The notes beneath the pieces are model-generated. The model saw only the letters and a list, made by a program, of their open reading frames with translations. It was not told where the DNA came from and did no database searches. Position numbers and translations under genes: made by a program. Source: Planctomycetota bacterium (GTDB taxonomy: Bacteria; Planctomycetota; UBA1135; GCA-002686595). Taken from it: 46,638 nt of DNA. Positions 25,395-34,151 of this stretch are shown here, piece by piece. Location: contig JAJDET010000255.1 in the NCBI GenBank assembly GCA_029259655.1, positions 1-46,638 on the forward strand. Reading direction: 5' to 3'. How positions within the stretch are numbered: position 1 is the first letter of the stretch; every line of letters begins with the position of its first letter.

Positions 25395-28300
25395 CTAGGG
25401 GGGTGAGTCCCCGCTCTCCACGGACCGACGGAACACGAAGCGCTGGTACAGGACCGACACGAGGAGCAACGAGAGCGCGAGCCCCACCAGGGAACCGACG
25501 CGGTGCAGCCCCTCCAGCTCGCCGAGGTCGTGCAGGAAGACCTTGCCCAGGGACAGCACCAGGAACCCGAGGCTCACCCAGCGCAGGCCGGTCTTGCCGC
25601 GGACCATCCCGGTCCCGAGGATCACCAGGGCGTAGAGCGCCCACGCGATGGACGTCGTGAGGTCGCGCGCGGGATGGCGTTCGATCGCGAACGTGACGAC
25701 CGCCCCCGTTCCGAAGTGGTCATTGATCTCGAGGTTGATCCACACGAACACGCCCAGGAGTCCGAGGATCCCGCACACGGTCGCCGCGGCCGGAGCCGAG
25801 CCGCCGTACACACGCTCGCGCTCGAACGTCGTCAAGCGTTCGACCTCGCGCGCGCCGAGGATCACCGAGGTCACGATCGCCAGCACGGCCGGCAGGAGCG
25901 CGCCGTACCCGACCCAGTCCAGAACCGGTCCCGCGCCGCGCGGGTACCGACCCGGCACGGCGAGGGAACCCAGCAGCGCGAGCATCGAGACGACCACTCC
26001 GGCGAACGACAGGAGCTTCAGACCCGGGTGGTCCACGCGGCGCCACAGAACGGCGATCGCGCAGGCGAGCAGGGCGGCGCCGACCGCCACGACGTGACGA
26101 TCGACCTGCATGGGTCCGGCCACGGCCAGGAGCGACACCCCCACCGCGGAGAGCCAGACGGTCGCAACGCGTCGCATGTCGGATTCGCGCTCGCCGCGCT
26201 GCGCGAGCGCCAGGACCACGAGCGCGCCGGCGCCCAGGATCCCGGGGAGGACCGCGATCGGGAGCTCCGGCGTGAACGCCAAGTGGAGCGAACGGAGCGG
26301 AAAGAGCCACATCACCGGCGCCGCAGCCGCCGCCCGCCACAGCATGGCGCCCGCAGAGGATCGTGCGCGCAACAGGAGCGGCAGCGCGAGGAACGACGCC
26401 ACTGAGAGATAGGTGAGCGCGAACGCCTCCTCCGAATACGGTTGGCCTCCGCGGTAGACCTCCAGGCGCGCGGGCGTCTGCGCCGCGACGCAGGCGATCA
26501 CGGCCAGGATCGCCCAGGCGGCGTGGCGAGTCGTCCTCGCAGCGGTGGCGAGCACGAGCGACAGGGCGAGCACGGCACCCAGCGCGAGGCCCGGCTGCAA
26601 GACGATCACGCGCGTGGCAGCGATCGAAGCGACGAGTGGGATCGCGATTGAAGCGGCTGCAGCCCACGGCGCGAACGACGCCTCTCCCGTCCGGCGACCG
26701 ATCGCGCGCGCCACCAGGAGAGCTCCCACGTGAGCGAGCGCCGTGGTCCCGAGCGCGAGGCCCACGAATCCCGCCGGGCCCGGGAACAGCGGGGCCCGCT
26801 GGTTCGCGAGCCCCCAGAACGCGAGCCCGGTTCCGGTCGCGAGCGCGCCGGCGATGGCCGGCCACGCATTGGGGGCGAACACGGCCTGGCGGAAGAGGAC
26901 CGCTCCGATGAGCACCCACCCGGCGAGGAGCGGCCACGGTCCCGCGTGCGGCGGAACGAGCCCGAACGTCGCGGTCGCCACGGTCAGGAGCATCAGTCCC
27001 ACGGCGGCGATCGTTTCCGCGGCAATGGGCAGGGGCTGCGCTTCGTCCCGCGGTCGCCGGCGCTGCCACTCCGCGAGGACCTGGAAGAGCAGGGCGAGTC
27101 CCGTCGCGACCGCCGCCAGCTCCCAGACCCGAGCTCTGTCGAACGCATCGGGCCGGAGCCACCCCGCTACTACCGCCACGACTCCGCCCGCCCCCGCGTG
27201 CAGGAGCCAGGGCATCCCCAGATCGCGCGCGACGAAGGCGCACCCGGTCACGAGCAGCGCGAGCAACAGCGCCGTCGGCCAGAGCTCGGGCACGAGCTCC
27301 CCGGTGCTGATGTGGAGCGCCAGCAGGAAGGGCAGGAGGAGGCCCGCGCTGCGGGTCGAGGTGCCGTGCTGTCCGGGCAGCCACCGCCCGCCGACGGCGA
27401 ACAGCGCCGCGAACGTCCCGACCATCACCAGCGCGAAGGTCATCCGGCCGGCGTCCAGGTGCAAGAGCGACCAGAGGAGCTGGTAGGCGAAGGTCGCGCC
27501 GACACCGGCGAGCCCGAGCAGTGGCCAGCGCAGCCGGCTCCCGACGGTGACCAGTCCGATGTCCAGCAGGAGGAAGTAGCCGAACATCGGGAGCGGCCGG
27601 TTCGGATCCGCCCCGAGCAGGAGCGGTGTCACGAAGCCGCCGACCAGCCCGAGCAGTGCGACGGCCTGCGCGCGCAGGAGGATCGACATCGCGACCGCGA
27701 TCGCGGTCACGACGGCCATCGCCGCGAACGAGACCCCGAACGGGACGAGGCCGTAGAGCTCGTGCGATGCCCACGCGCTCGCGTAGAGCGTCACGATCCC
27801 GGCACCCGCCAGGGAGCCCGGGATGTGACGCAGGGTCTTCTTGCGCGCGAAGAGCGCACCGGCGAGGCAGACGAGGCCACCGAGGACGCCCATCCCGACG
27901 CGCAGCTGCTCCGTGATCAGGCCCTTCTCGATCGCGTACTTGAAGAGGTAGATCCCGCCCAGGGCGAGCGCGATCCCCGCCACGGTCGCGGTTCCGCGCA
28001 CACCGACCCAGCGCTCCCAGTCGACGACATCGCGCAGGTCGCGCCGATCACGCGGCTCTTCGGCCGAGGGCGCCGGCGCGCGTTCGCGCAGTACGGGTTC
28101 GGGCGGTGTGGGTTCCGCGGGAGCACGCCAGATCTCGGGCGGCACCGGGACCTCGCGCAGCTCGGGCTGAACGACCTTCGGCTCGGGATCGGGCGCAGCG
28201 CTCTCCTCTTCCCCCAGAGGCTCGTGCCCGGCCGCGCGCAGCTCCTGCTCCAGCAGCGAGATCCTCCGCTCCAGCCGGCGGAAGCGGTGGTCCTCTGCGT

Positions 28301-28403
28301 CGCGGCGACTGCGCCCCGCGCGCCGAGCGATGTAGGCGATCAGCGCGAGGAACGGCGACGCCATCACGAAGAGCAGCAAGCCTGGGAGCAAGAACTCGAT
28401 CAC
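25395..28403 (-). CDS. DUF2339 giant polytopic membrane protein
   Basis: 1002 residues from the GTG at 28403, with GAGGAG nine bases upstream. One N-terminal helix is followed by a charged coiled-coil region with LERRISLLEQELRAA (~42-56) and a Pro/Glu-rich linker to ~125. From DVVDWERWVGVRGTATVAGI onward there are more than twenty hydrophobic helices to the C-terminus. The WE-x-x-x-G entry and the KYAIEKGLI turn are typical of DUF2339. No biochemical function is established for the family; a role in envelope integrity or transport is only a guess. It leads a minus-strand cluster with two SGNH proteins and a sulfatase-fold lipoprotein. Confidence 0.88.
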   Translation of the reverse strand: MIEFLLPGLLLFVMASPFLALIAYIARRAGRSRRDAEDHRFRRLERRISLLEQELRAAGHEPLGEEESAAPDPEPKVVQPELREVPVPPEIWRAPAEPTPPEPVLRERAPAPSAEEPRDRRDLRDVVDWERWVGVRGTATVAGIALALGGIYLFKYAIEKGLITEQLRVGMGVLGGLVCLAGALFARKKTLRHIPGSLAGAGIVTLYASAWASHELYGLVPFGVSFAAMAVVTAIAVAMSILLRAQAVALLGLVGGFVTPLLLGADPNRPLPMFGYFLLLDIGLVTVGSRLRWPLLGLAGVGATFAYQLLWSLLHLDAGRMTFALVMVGTFAALFAVGGRWLPGQHGTSTRSAGLLLPFLLALHISTGELVPELWPTALLLALLVTGCAFVARDLGMPWLLHAGAGGVVAVVAGWLRPDAFDRARVWELAAVATGLALLFQVLAEWQRRRPRDEAQPLPIAAETIAAVGLMLLTVATATFGLVPPHAGPWPLLAGWVLIGAVLFRQAVFAPNAWPAIAGALATGTGLAFWGLANQRAPLFPGPAGFVGLALGTTALAHVGALLVARAIGRRTGEASFAPWAAAASIAIPLVASIAATRVIVLQPGLALGAVLALSLVLATAARTTRHAAWAILAVIACVAAQTPARLEVYRGGQPYSEEAFALTYLSVASFLALPLLLRARSSAGAMLWRAAAAAPVMWLFPLRSLHLAFTPELPIAVLPGILGAGALVVLALAQRGERESDMRRVATVWLSAVGVSLLAVAGPMQVDRHVVAVGAALLACAIAVLWRRVDHPGLKLLSFAGVVVSMLALLGSLAVPGRYPRGAGPVLDWVGYGALLPAVLAIVTSVILGAREVERLTTFERERVYGGSAPAAATVCGILGLLGVFVWINLEINDHFGTGAVVTFAIERHPARDLTTSIAWALYALVILGTGMVRGKTGLRWVSLGFLVLSLGKVFLHDLGELEGLHRVGSLVGLALSLLLVSVLYQRFVFRRSVESGDSPP

Positions 28404-28553
28404 GATCCGGATCTCCTCTTATCCGACGGGGGAATCATCCGCTTCGGAGAGCGGCATCGCCACGTTCACGTCGAGTCGGACCCGGGGCCTCGATCGCAGC
28501 CCCCCACGTAGTATTTCCCGAGGCGCTCGGGGCTCGCGGGACTCTGTCCGGAA

Positions 28554-29309
28554 CTATTCCGTGTACCCGAGAGCTTCCAGCATCTCGACGCCCTCGTGGA
28601 CAGAGCGCTCGAGGACGTCGACGCGGCGCATGATCTCCGGGTCCGCGGGGTACTCGTGTGCGAAGAGCCGGTAGGCCTGGAGCGCCCGGCCGACCTCGCC
28701 CAGCCCCTCCAGGGCCTCGCCGCGCAGGAGCAGCACCGTGCGACGCTCGGCGTAGTCGGGATGCCGGTCCAGCACGACTCCCAGGTGCTCTTCGGCTCTC
28801 GCGTACTCCTCGGCCGCGAGATAGGCCTCGCCCAGCCGATGGAGGATCTGCGCCGCGCGCGAACGGTCTCCCTCGAGCCGTGCCGCCCTCTCGTAGTGAT
28901 GGATCGCGCGGTCGAGCTCCGCGGCGTCGCGCGCCCGATCGCCTTCCAGGATCCTCTCCGCCACCGGATCCTCGGCCGGGGCGTCTACCGGCGCGGCGAC
29001 GATCCGAGTGACCCACGTTGCGAGGAGCACGGCCGCCGCCGCCGCGAGCAGGAAGGTCGCGCGACGCGACAGAGGCGGTGCGGTGCTCGCCTCCGCGGCA
29101 CGCGCCAGGACCGCATCGGCGATGGACGCATCGACGTCGGCCTCCGGAACATCCAGGTACGCCAAACGGATCGCGCGAAAGGCCTGCGCGGTCTCGCGGC
29201 ACGCGCTGCATTCAGCGAGGTGCGCGTCGAGCGCAGCGAGCTCAGCAGCCCCCGAGGTCTTCTCGAGAGCTTCGATCAGCCGCTCCTCGGTGCGGGTGCA
29301 GTCACTCAT
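28554..29309 (-). CDS. Anti-sigma factor with zinc motif, membrane helix and extracytoplasmic TPR domain
   Basis: 251 residues; ATG at 29309 with GAGGAG upstream, overlapping the sigma gene end by eight bases. The N-terminus has a full anti-sigma zinc motif: His30, Cys34, Cys37 in HLAECSAC. A membrane helix (~83-104) leads to about 140 residues of TPR-like helix pairs (~118-245), for example AAQILHRLGEAYLAAEEYARAEEHL. The TPR part would lie outside the membrane, which suggests sensing by protein contact. The C-terminus ends EALGYTE, the same tail as the VWA protein two genes upstream. The sigma partner is the gene at 29302-29904. Confidence 0.88.
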   Translation of the reverse strand: MSDCTRTEERLIEALEKTSGAAELAALDAHLAECSACRETAQAFRAIRLAYLDVPEADVDASIADAVLARAAEASTAPPLSRRATFLLAAAAAVLLATWVTRIVAAPVDAPAEDPVAERILEGDRARDAAELDRAIHHYERAARLEGDRSRAAQILHRLGEAYLAAEEYARAEEHLGVVLDRHPDYAERRTVLLLRGEALEGLGEVGRALQAYRLFAHEYPADPEIMRRVDVLERSVHEGVEMLEALGYTE

Positions 29310-29904
29310 GGAGACACTCCTCGATGGAGGGAAGCTCATCCGCCAGTCGACGGCGCAGGTTGGAGAGGGCGTACCGCATCCGGCTCTTGACGGTGGCGAT
29401 CCCGCTGCCGGTGACCTCTGCGATGCGCTGGAAGTCCAGTCCACCGCGCTCGCGCAGCAGGAACACCTCACGTTGCTCCGCCGGAATGCGGAGCAGGGCG
29501 GCCTCGATACGCTCGCGCAGGTCAGTCGCGTGGGACGCCCCAAGAGGGTCTGCCGTGGACGCAGGCCTCTCGCTCGTCGCGTCGTGGTATTCCATCGCAT
29601 CGCTCTCGCTGACCGCCTCGCGCAGGGCGGAGCGCCGGCGCCCGTCGGTCATCGCGTTGTGTGCGATCGTGAAGAGCCACGAGCGGAAGCTCCCCGCGCG
29701 TCGGTACTCGCGGCGCCGGCGGACAAGCCGCAGGAAGACCTCCTGGAACAGGTCCTCTGCCACCGAGCGACTCCCGGTCTGGTGCCGGAGGTAGGTGAAG
29801 AGCGGGGCGCGATGCCGCTGAAACAAGGGTTCGAAGGCCGACGTGTCCCCTTCGGCGTACGCCCACATGAGCGCTTCATCGGTAGGCTCTTCCTCGGCAG
29901 GCAT
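29302..29904 (-). CDS. ECF RNA polymerase sigma factor
   Basis: 200 residues; ATG at 29904, 20 bases after the VWA gene. Region 2 (~20-90) shows HQTGSRSVAEDLFQEVFLRL then GSFRSWLFTIAHNAMTD. Region 4 (~135-185) shows LLRIPAEQREVFLLRERGG and the helix-turn-helix with GSGIATVKSRMRYAL. A loop of about 30 residues rich in Ser, Asp and Glu separates them. The end of the gene overlaps the anti-sigma start by eight bases. Placement between a VWA protein and the anti-sigma gene suggests one autoregulated unit that responds to something detected outside the cell. Confidence 0.93.
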   Translation of the reverse strand: MPAEEEPTDEALMWAYAEGDTSAFEPLFQRHRAPLFTYLRHQTGSRSVAEDLFQEVFLRLVRRRREYRRAGSFRSWLFTIAHNAMTDGRRRSALREAVSESDAMEYHDATSERPASTADPLGASHATDLRERIEAALLRIPAEQREVFLLRERGGLDFQRIAEVTGSGIATVKSRMRYALSNLRRRLADELPSIEECLHE

Positions 29905-29924
29905 CGGTCTCCGCGGCCTTCTCT

Positions 29925-31280
29925 CTACTCCGTGTATCCCAGAGCCTGCAGCTCCGTCGTCAACTGCAAGTCGCGTCGCGCACTCGCGTCCCCGCGTGTG
30001 CGTTCGATGTCGAAGAGGACCTGCTTCATCGTCTCCAGCATCCGCGTCAGTTCGGCGCTCCTGTACTCGGTGTCGTTCACGAGCTTGCTGTTCCGGTAGC
30101 GCGCGTCGAGGAGCTCCTGGGCGGCGTCGATCTCCCCGTCCCTCTGGAGCTTCATCGCGGCGTCGAGCGCTCCGGCATTGTGCACGATCTCGACCTTGAT
30201 CAGCACGTCGAGGCGGCGCGAGCGCAGGACCTCGTCGATGTCGTCGGTGAAGCGGGAACGCAAGGTCGCGCTCGACTGTCGATGGCTCGTGTGGGACGAC
30301 GAGTCGACGTAGCGCAGAGAAGCCGTCGCGAGCGCGCGCTCGGTTCCGGCCGCTCCCTGCACGCGAAGCCGCACGACCACCTTGCGCCGTTCTCCGCTGT
30401 AGAGGTCGCTCACGGGGATCCGGATCGAGCTCCCTTTCCGCGTGTGGGAGTAGCCGTAGATCTCGCCGAGCTGGACGCCTTCCCCGAGCTCGACGCGAAC
30501 CTCGACGTCGCGCGCCACGATGCGCGTCAGCTCGTCCAGCTCCCGGTCCAGGTGCCGGCCGACGGACTCGGCCTCGCGGACGTAGTAGTAGTTGCCGCCC
30601 GCGTGGTGCGCGATTCCGGACAACAGGTCCTCGTCGTAGGAGAGCCCCATGCCCATGGTCGAGATGCGCACGCCGGTCTCCCGGCACTGCGCCGCGCGTG
30701 AGCGGATCGCGTCCGGCTGGGTCACGCCGCGGTTGGCGAGCCCGTCCGACAGGAGCAGGACGCGGTTCAGGCGCTCCTCGTCGAAGTGCGCCCGCACCTC
30801 GTCATACCCGGTCACCATCCCCCCGTGGAGGTCCGTCGAGCCTCCGGTGTGGAGCCCGCGGATCGCCGCCAGGAAGACGCCCCGTTCCCGAGCGGGCGTC
30901 GAGGGGACGACCGTCCGGATGTCGTGGTCGTACGCCACGATCGCGAGGCGGTCGTCCGGCTCGAGACGCCCGACGAGCTGTTCGGCCGCGCTCTTGGCGA
31001 AGGTGAGCTTGTCCTCGGAAGCCATCGATCCGCTGCGGTCGATGACCAGCGCGAGGTTCATCGAGGGCCGCGCTACGTGGGGCAGGTCCGCCGCGCGGAG
31101 CGCGACGTGCAAGTAGACGTCCTGCGCATCGCCGGCGAGCACCAGCGGGTGGCTCGTCTGGTGGGTCAGGGCGACGACCTCTACACCGTCCGTGGACTCG
31201 GCGCCGCGAGTGCGGGACATCAGGGTGGACGACGCCACGATCAGGGTCGCCGTGAGCGCGGTGATGACGAGTCTCTGCAT
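29925..31280 (-). CDS. Exported VWA-domain protein
   Basis: 451 residues; ATG at 31280 with GGAGG five bases upstream. The N-terminus is hydrophobic (~4-21) and directs the protein out of the cytoplasm. The VWA domain (~72-260) has an intact MIDAS: DRSGSM (Asp81, Ser83, Ser85), the Thr of GGSTDLHGG and LLLSDGLANRG. A beta-sandwich region follows (~265-345), then a helical C-terminal stretch (~365-451) that could be a coiled or TPR-like hairpin. It ends ELQALGYTE. VWA proteins bind metal-dependent protein partners. It is the first gene of the operon with the ECF sigma/anti-sigma pair, so it may present the signal to, or be a target of, that pair. Confidence 0.88.
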   Translation of the reverse strand: MQRLVITALTATLIVASSTLMSRTRGAESTDGVEVVALTHQTSHPLVLAGDAQDVYLHVALRAADLPHVARPSMNLALVIDRSGSMASEDKLTFAKSAAEQLVGRLEPDDRLAIVAYDHDIRTVVPSTPARERGVFLAAIRGLHTGGSTDLHGGMVTGYDEVRAHFDEERLNRVLLLSDGLANRGVTQPDAIRSRAAQCRETGVRISTMGMGLSYDEDLLSGIAHHAGGNYYYVREAESVGRHLDRELDELTRIVARDVEVRVELGEGVQLGEIYGYSHTRKGSSIRIPVSDLYSGERRKVVVRLRVQGAAGTERALATASLRYVDSSSHTSHRQSSATLRSRFTDDIDEVLRSRRLDVLIKVEIVHNAGALDAAMKLQRDGEIDAAQELLDARYRNSKLVNDTEYRSAELTRMLETMKQVLFDIERTRGDASARRDLQLTTELQALGYTE

Positions 31281-31504
31281 GTGTACCTCCGGTTCGCCGG
31301 CCTGAACGCACGAGCCCCCGGCCGAGATTCAGCGATTCGGGATTTCCGGGCCTCGCTCCCGGGCCGAGGCCTCGAGGCGGACGCCGGGGGTCCTGCGCAT
31401 CGCGTTACAGGGCGGCTCCACGATCGAGGGCCCTACGCCGTGCGCCGGATGAAGCGCCGCACCACGGGCTCCCCCGCGGCAAGGTCAACATCCTTCGGTA
31501 GCGC

Positions 31505-32731
31505 TCAGCGCCGCGTCTCGCTCACGACGTCGCCCTCGATCACCGTCCCGACGCAGTGCGTCGTGTACTCGAAGGGGTCTCCGTCGTAGAGGGCGAGGTC
31601 CCCGTCCTTCCCGACCTCGAGGGAACCGATGCGGTCGTCGATCCCGAGGATCTCGGCGGCACCGAGGGTCAGCGCGTGGAGCGTACGGTCACGTGACAAC
31701 CCGTTGGCAGCCGCGATGGCGGCCTCCAGGAGGACCACGCGGGTCTTGGGCACGTAGGACTCGTAGCCGCTCTGAAAGGCGATCGGGATTCCGGCCCCGT
31801 CGAGGATCCCGGCCGTCTCCAGGCTGAGGCTCTCGGCGTCCCCCGTCGCGCGCTTCATGGTCGCGTGCACGACGACGGGGACCCCGGCTGCCCGGATCTC
31901 GTCGACGAGGAGGAAGGCCTCGGCCGCACCGTCCAAAACGAGCCGCAGGTCGAACTCGCCGGCGATCCGCAGCGCGGTGGCGATGTCGTGATGGCGCTGA
32001 ACCGTGACGAGCAGAGGGACCTCGCGCGAGAGCAGGCGCGCGACCGCCTCCAGCCGGAGGTTGGTGGGCACCTTCGAGCCCTCTTCGCCGGCCTTCTTCG
32101 CGACGTAGTCGCGCCCCTCGACCAGGAGGCCGCGCAGGAGCGCCGCCGCCTTGCCGCGCGTCCCCGGTGCGCTCTCTCCGTCCTCGCCGGTGGCGGCGTC
32201 GCCCAGGGTCGCCGCAATCATCGCGCGCGGCACGACGACGGCCTCGTCGACGGTGTCTCCGCGCGTCTTGACGATCATCGTCTCGCCCGAGACCACCGCG
32301 CCGGGACCGTGCCCGGTGTGCAGCGTGGTCACTCCGAACGAGCGCACCCACTCCACCAGCGCTTCGCGGGCGTTGTAGGCATCCAGCGCCCGGAGCTCCG
32401 GCTGTAGCGGCGCGGACCGCTCGAGCTGGTCCTGATCGTGGGGTTGGTTGAGATAGCCCGAGAGTCCGACGACAGTGTGCGCATCCACGAGGCCGGGGGT
32501 CACGACGGCAGCCTCGAGCACGCGCACGCCGGCCGGAACCGAGACCTCCGAGGCCGGGCCGACCGCGACGATCACTCCGTCCTCGATCACGACGACGCCG
32601 TTCTCGATGACCCCCCCGGAGACCGTGTGGAGCCTGGCCGCACGGACCGCCACGTCTCCGGCCTGCGCCGGCAGCGGGAGCAGGGTGAGAGCGAACGCCA
32701 GCGCTGCGATCCTCGAGAGTCCCATGGTCAT
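31505..32731 (-). CDS. Exported amidohydrolase-fold protein with altered metal motif
   Basis: 408 residues from the ATG at 32731, whose ATGA overlaps the stop of the upstream gene. A signal peptide (~4-24, LPAQAG) is followed by an amidohydrolase (imidazolonepropionase-like) fold: a small beta-sandwich, then the barrel. The first metal motif, HxH in active members, reads LVDAHTVVGLSG here, with Val87 in place of the second His. Later parts include GVTTLHTGHGPG, LDGAAEAFLLVDEI and the C-terminal LEVGKDGDLALYDGDPFEY typical of the family. It may use a different metal scheme, or be a non-catalytic partner of the intact enzyme encoded just upstream. Both genes are translationally coupled. Confidence 0.83.
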   Translation of the reverse strand: MTMGLSRIAALAFALTLLPLPAQAGDVAVRAARLHTVSGGVIENGVVVIEDGVIVAVGPASEVSVPAGVRVLEAAVVTPGLVDAHTVVGLSGYLNQPHDQDQLERSAPLQPELRALDAYNAREALVEWVRSFGVTTLHTGHGPGAVVSGETMIVKTRGDTVDEAVVVPRAMIAATLGDAATGEDGESAPGTRGKAAALLRGLLVEGRDYVAKKAGEEGSKVPTNLRLEAVARLLSREVPLLVTVQRHHDIATALRIAGEFDLRLVLDGAAEAFLLVDEIRAAGVPVVVHATMKRATGDAESLSLETAGILDGAGIPIAFQSGYESYVPKTRVVLLEAAIAAANGLSRDRTLHALTLGAAEILGIDDRIGSLEVGKDGDLALYDGDPFEYTTHCVGTVIEGDVVSETRR

Positions 32732-34011
32732 TCTCCGTCGCAGCACGCGGTGGTCGCACGCGGCTCTCCCGCTCCCAGCCCACCGACCGCCCACAGCCTG
32801 TCCTTCTCCTGCGTTCGGTCGAAGACGCGCTGCCCGTCCACCCAGGTCTCGAGGACCTTCGTGTAGACGCTGAAGGGATCTCCGTCGAGCACGATGAAGT
32901 CAGCGTCCTTCTCCGCTTCCAGCGACCCGATCCGATCCCCGAGGTCGAGCATCTCGGCCGGCGCCAGGGTCAGCGCCTCGAGCGCACCCTCGCGCGTCAT
33001 CCCCGCGCGCACGGCGAGCGCCGCCATCCGCAGGAAGAGGCGCGAGTCGGTGATCCAGTCGTCGGTGTGGAACGCGACCTTCGCACCCGCGCGCTCGAGG
33101 ACTCCGCCGGACTCGTAGCCGACGTGGCGCGCCTCGAGCTTCCCGCCGGGGCTGTCCACCAGGATGATCGAGCTCGGAACGCCCGCCGCCGCGATCTCGT
33201 CGGCCACCTTCCACGCGTCGCTGACGTGGTGCAGGACGACGCGGAAGCCGAACTCCTCTCGCAGGCGGAGCACGGTCAGGATGTCGTCGTGGCGGTGCGT
33301 GTGGTGGTGGACGATGCGCTCGCCGTCGAGCACCTCGAGCAGCGCCTCCATGCCGAGGTCGCGATCCACGTCCTCGTCCCGCTCGAGCTTCGCGCGGTAG
33401 GCGAGGGCCGCGTGAAACTTCTCGCGCACGAGCGCGGCGGACTTCCCGCGCGTTCCGGGGAACGGCGGGTCCCTCCGCGAGTTCGTCCCGTTCGCCATCT
33501 TCATCCCGCCCAGCGCGCGGCCGTCGGCGTCGCGCAGCACCCACTCGTCGATCGTGTTCGCGTCCCGCAGCTTCAGATAGACGGTCTGCCCGCTCATCAG
33601 GTGACCCGACCCGGGCATGACGTTGGCCGTCGTGATGCCGCCGGCCTGGGCGCGCTGAAAGCCCGGGCTGCGCACGTCGATCGCGTCGTACACCGAGACG
33701 TCGGGCTGGATCGGCGCCGACGAGTCCGCCGCCCAGCCTCCGCCGACGTGGCTGTGCGTGTCGACCAGCCCGGGCATGAGGACCTTCCCGCGCACGTCGA
33801 CGACGGTCGCTCCGGCGGGGATCTCGACGGAGCCCCGGGCACCGACCGCGGCGATCTTTCCGTCCCGGATCACGAGCACGCCGTGCTCGAGCTCGGGCCC
33901 GGTGATCGGGATCAGCCGGGCGCCGACGAAGGCAGTCGTGTCCTGGGCCCAGGCCAGGCTCGAGCTCACCACCAGTGCGATCGCGAGGACGAAGGGATGG
34001 GAGGGACGCAT
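32728..34011 (-). CDS. Exported metal-dependent amidohydrolase
   Basis: 427 residues; ATG at 34011. The signal peptide ends near LAWAQ (~23). The barrel starts with the intact metal motif MPGLVDTHSHVG (His86, His88). More probable ligand regions are HHHTHRHDD, LHHVSD and FHTDDWITD. The end LEAEKDADFIVLDGDPFS is standard for imidazolonepropionase-like amidohydrolases. Enzymes of this group in the periplasm are often peptidases or amidases for modified dipeptides, but the substrate is not determined by sequence. The C-terminal Cys pair (TTACCDGE) is unusual. It is divergent from the MshEN-like gene (140 bases) and coupled with the altered paralogue downstream. Confidence 0.88.
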   Translation of the reverse strand: MRPSHPFVLAIALVVSSSLAWAQDTTAFVGARLIPITGPELEHGVLVIRDGKIAAVGARGSVEIPAGATVVDVRGKVLMPGLVDTHSHVGGGWAADSSAPIQPDVSVYDAIDVRSPGFQRAQAGGITTANVMPGSGHLMSGQTVYLKLRDANTIDEWVLRDADGRALGGMKMANGTNSRRDPPFPGTRGKSAALVREKFHAALAYRAKLERDEDVDRDLGMEALLEVLDGERIVHHHTHRHDDILTVLRLREEFGFRVVLHHVSDAWKVADEIAAAGVPSSIILVDSPGGKLEARHVGYESGGVLERAGAKVAFHTDDWITDSRLFLRMAALAVRAGMTREGALEALTLAPAEMLDLGDRIGSLEAEKDADFIVLDGDPFSVYTKVLETWVDGQRVFDRTQEKDRLWAVGGLGAGEPRATTACCDGE

Positions 34012-34151
34012 GGCGGGAGACTGTACCCCCCTCCTCCCGTGTGCGTCACGGCGCAGCTCGAGGAGCGGGTGCCCCGGGAATTCACGAGCCGCGCTCAAGA
34101 CCGTTGCCGGCCACGGCCGACCCCACGGAACGGCTTTCTCCCGGCCGCCAC

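Noticed and set aside
28517-28531. Palindrome CCCGAG-GCG-CTCGGG after the anti-sigma gene as a terminator
   Set aside because: On the minus strand it is followed by AAATAC and not by a T-run; 6 bp is common by chance in such DNA.
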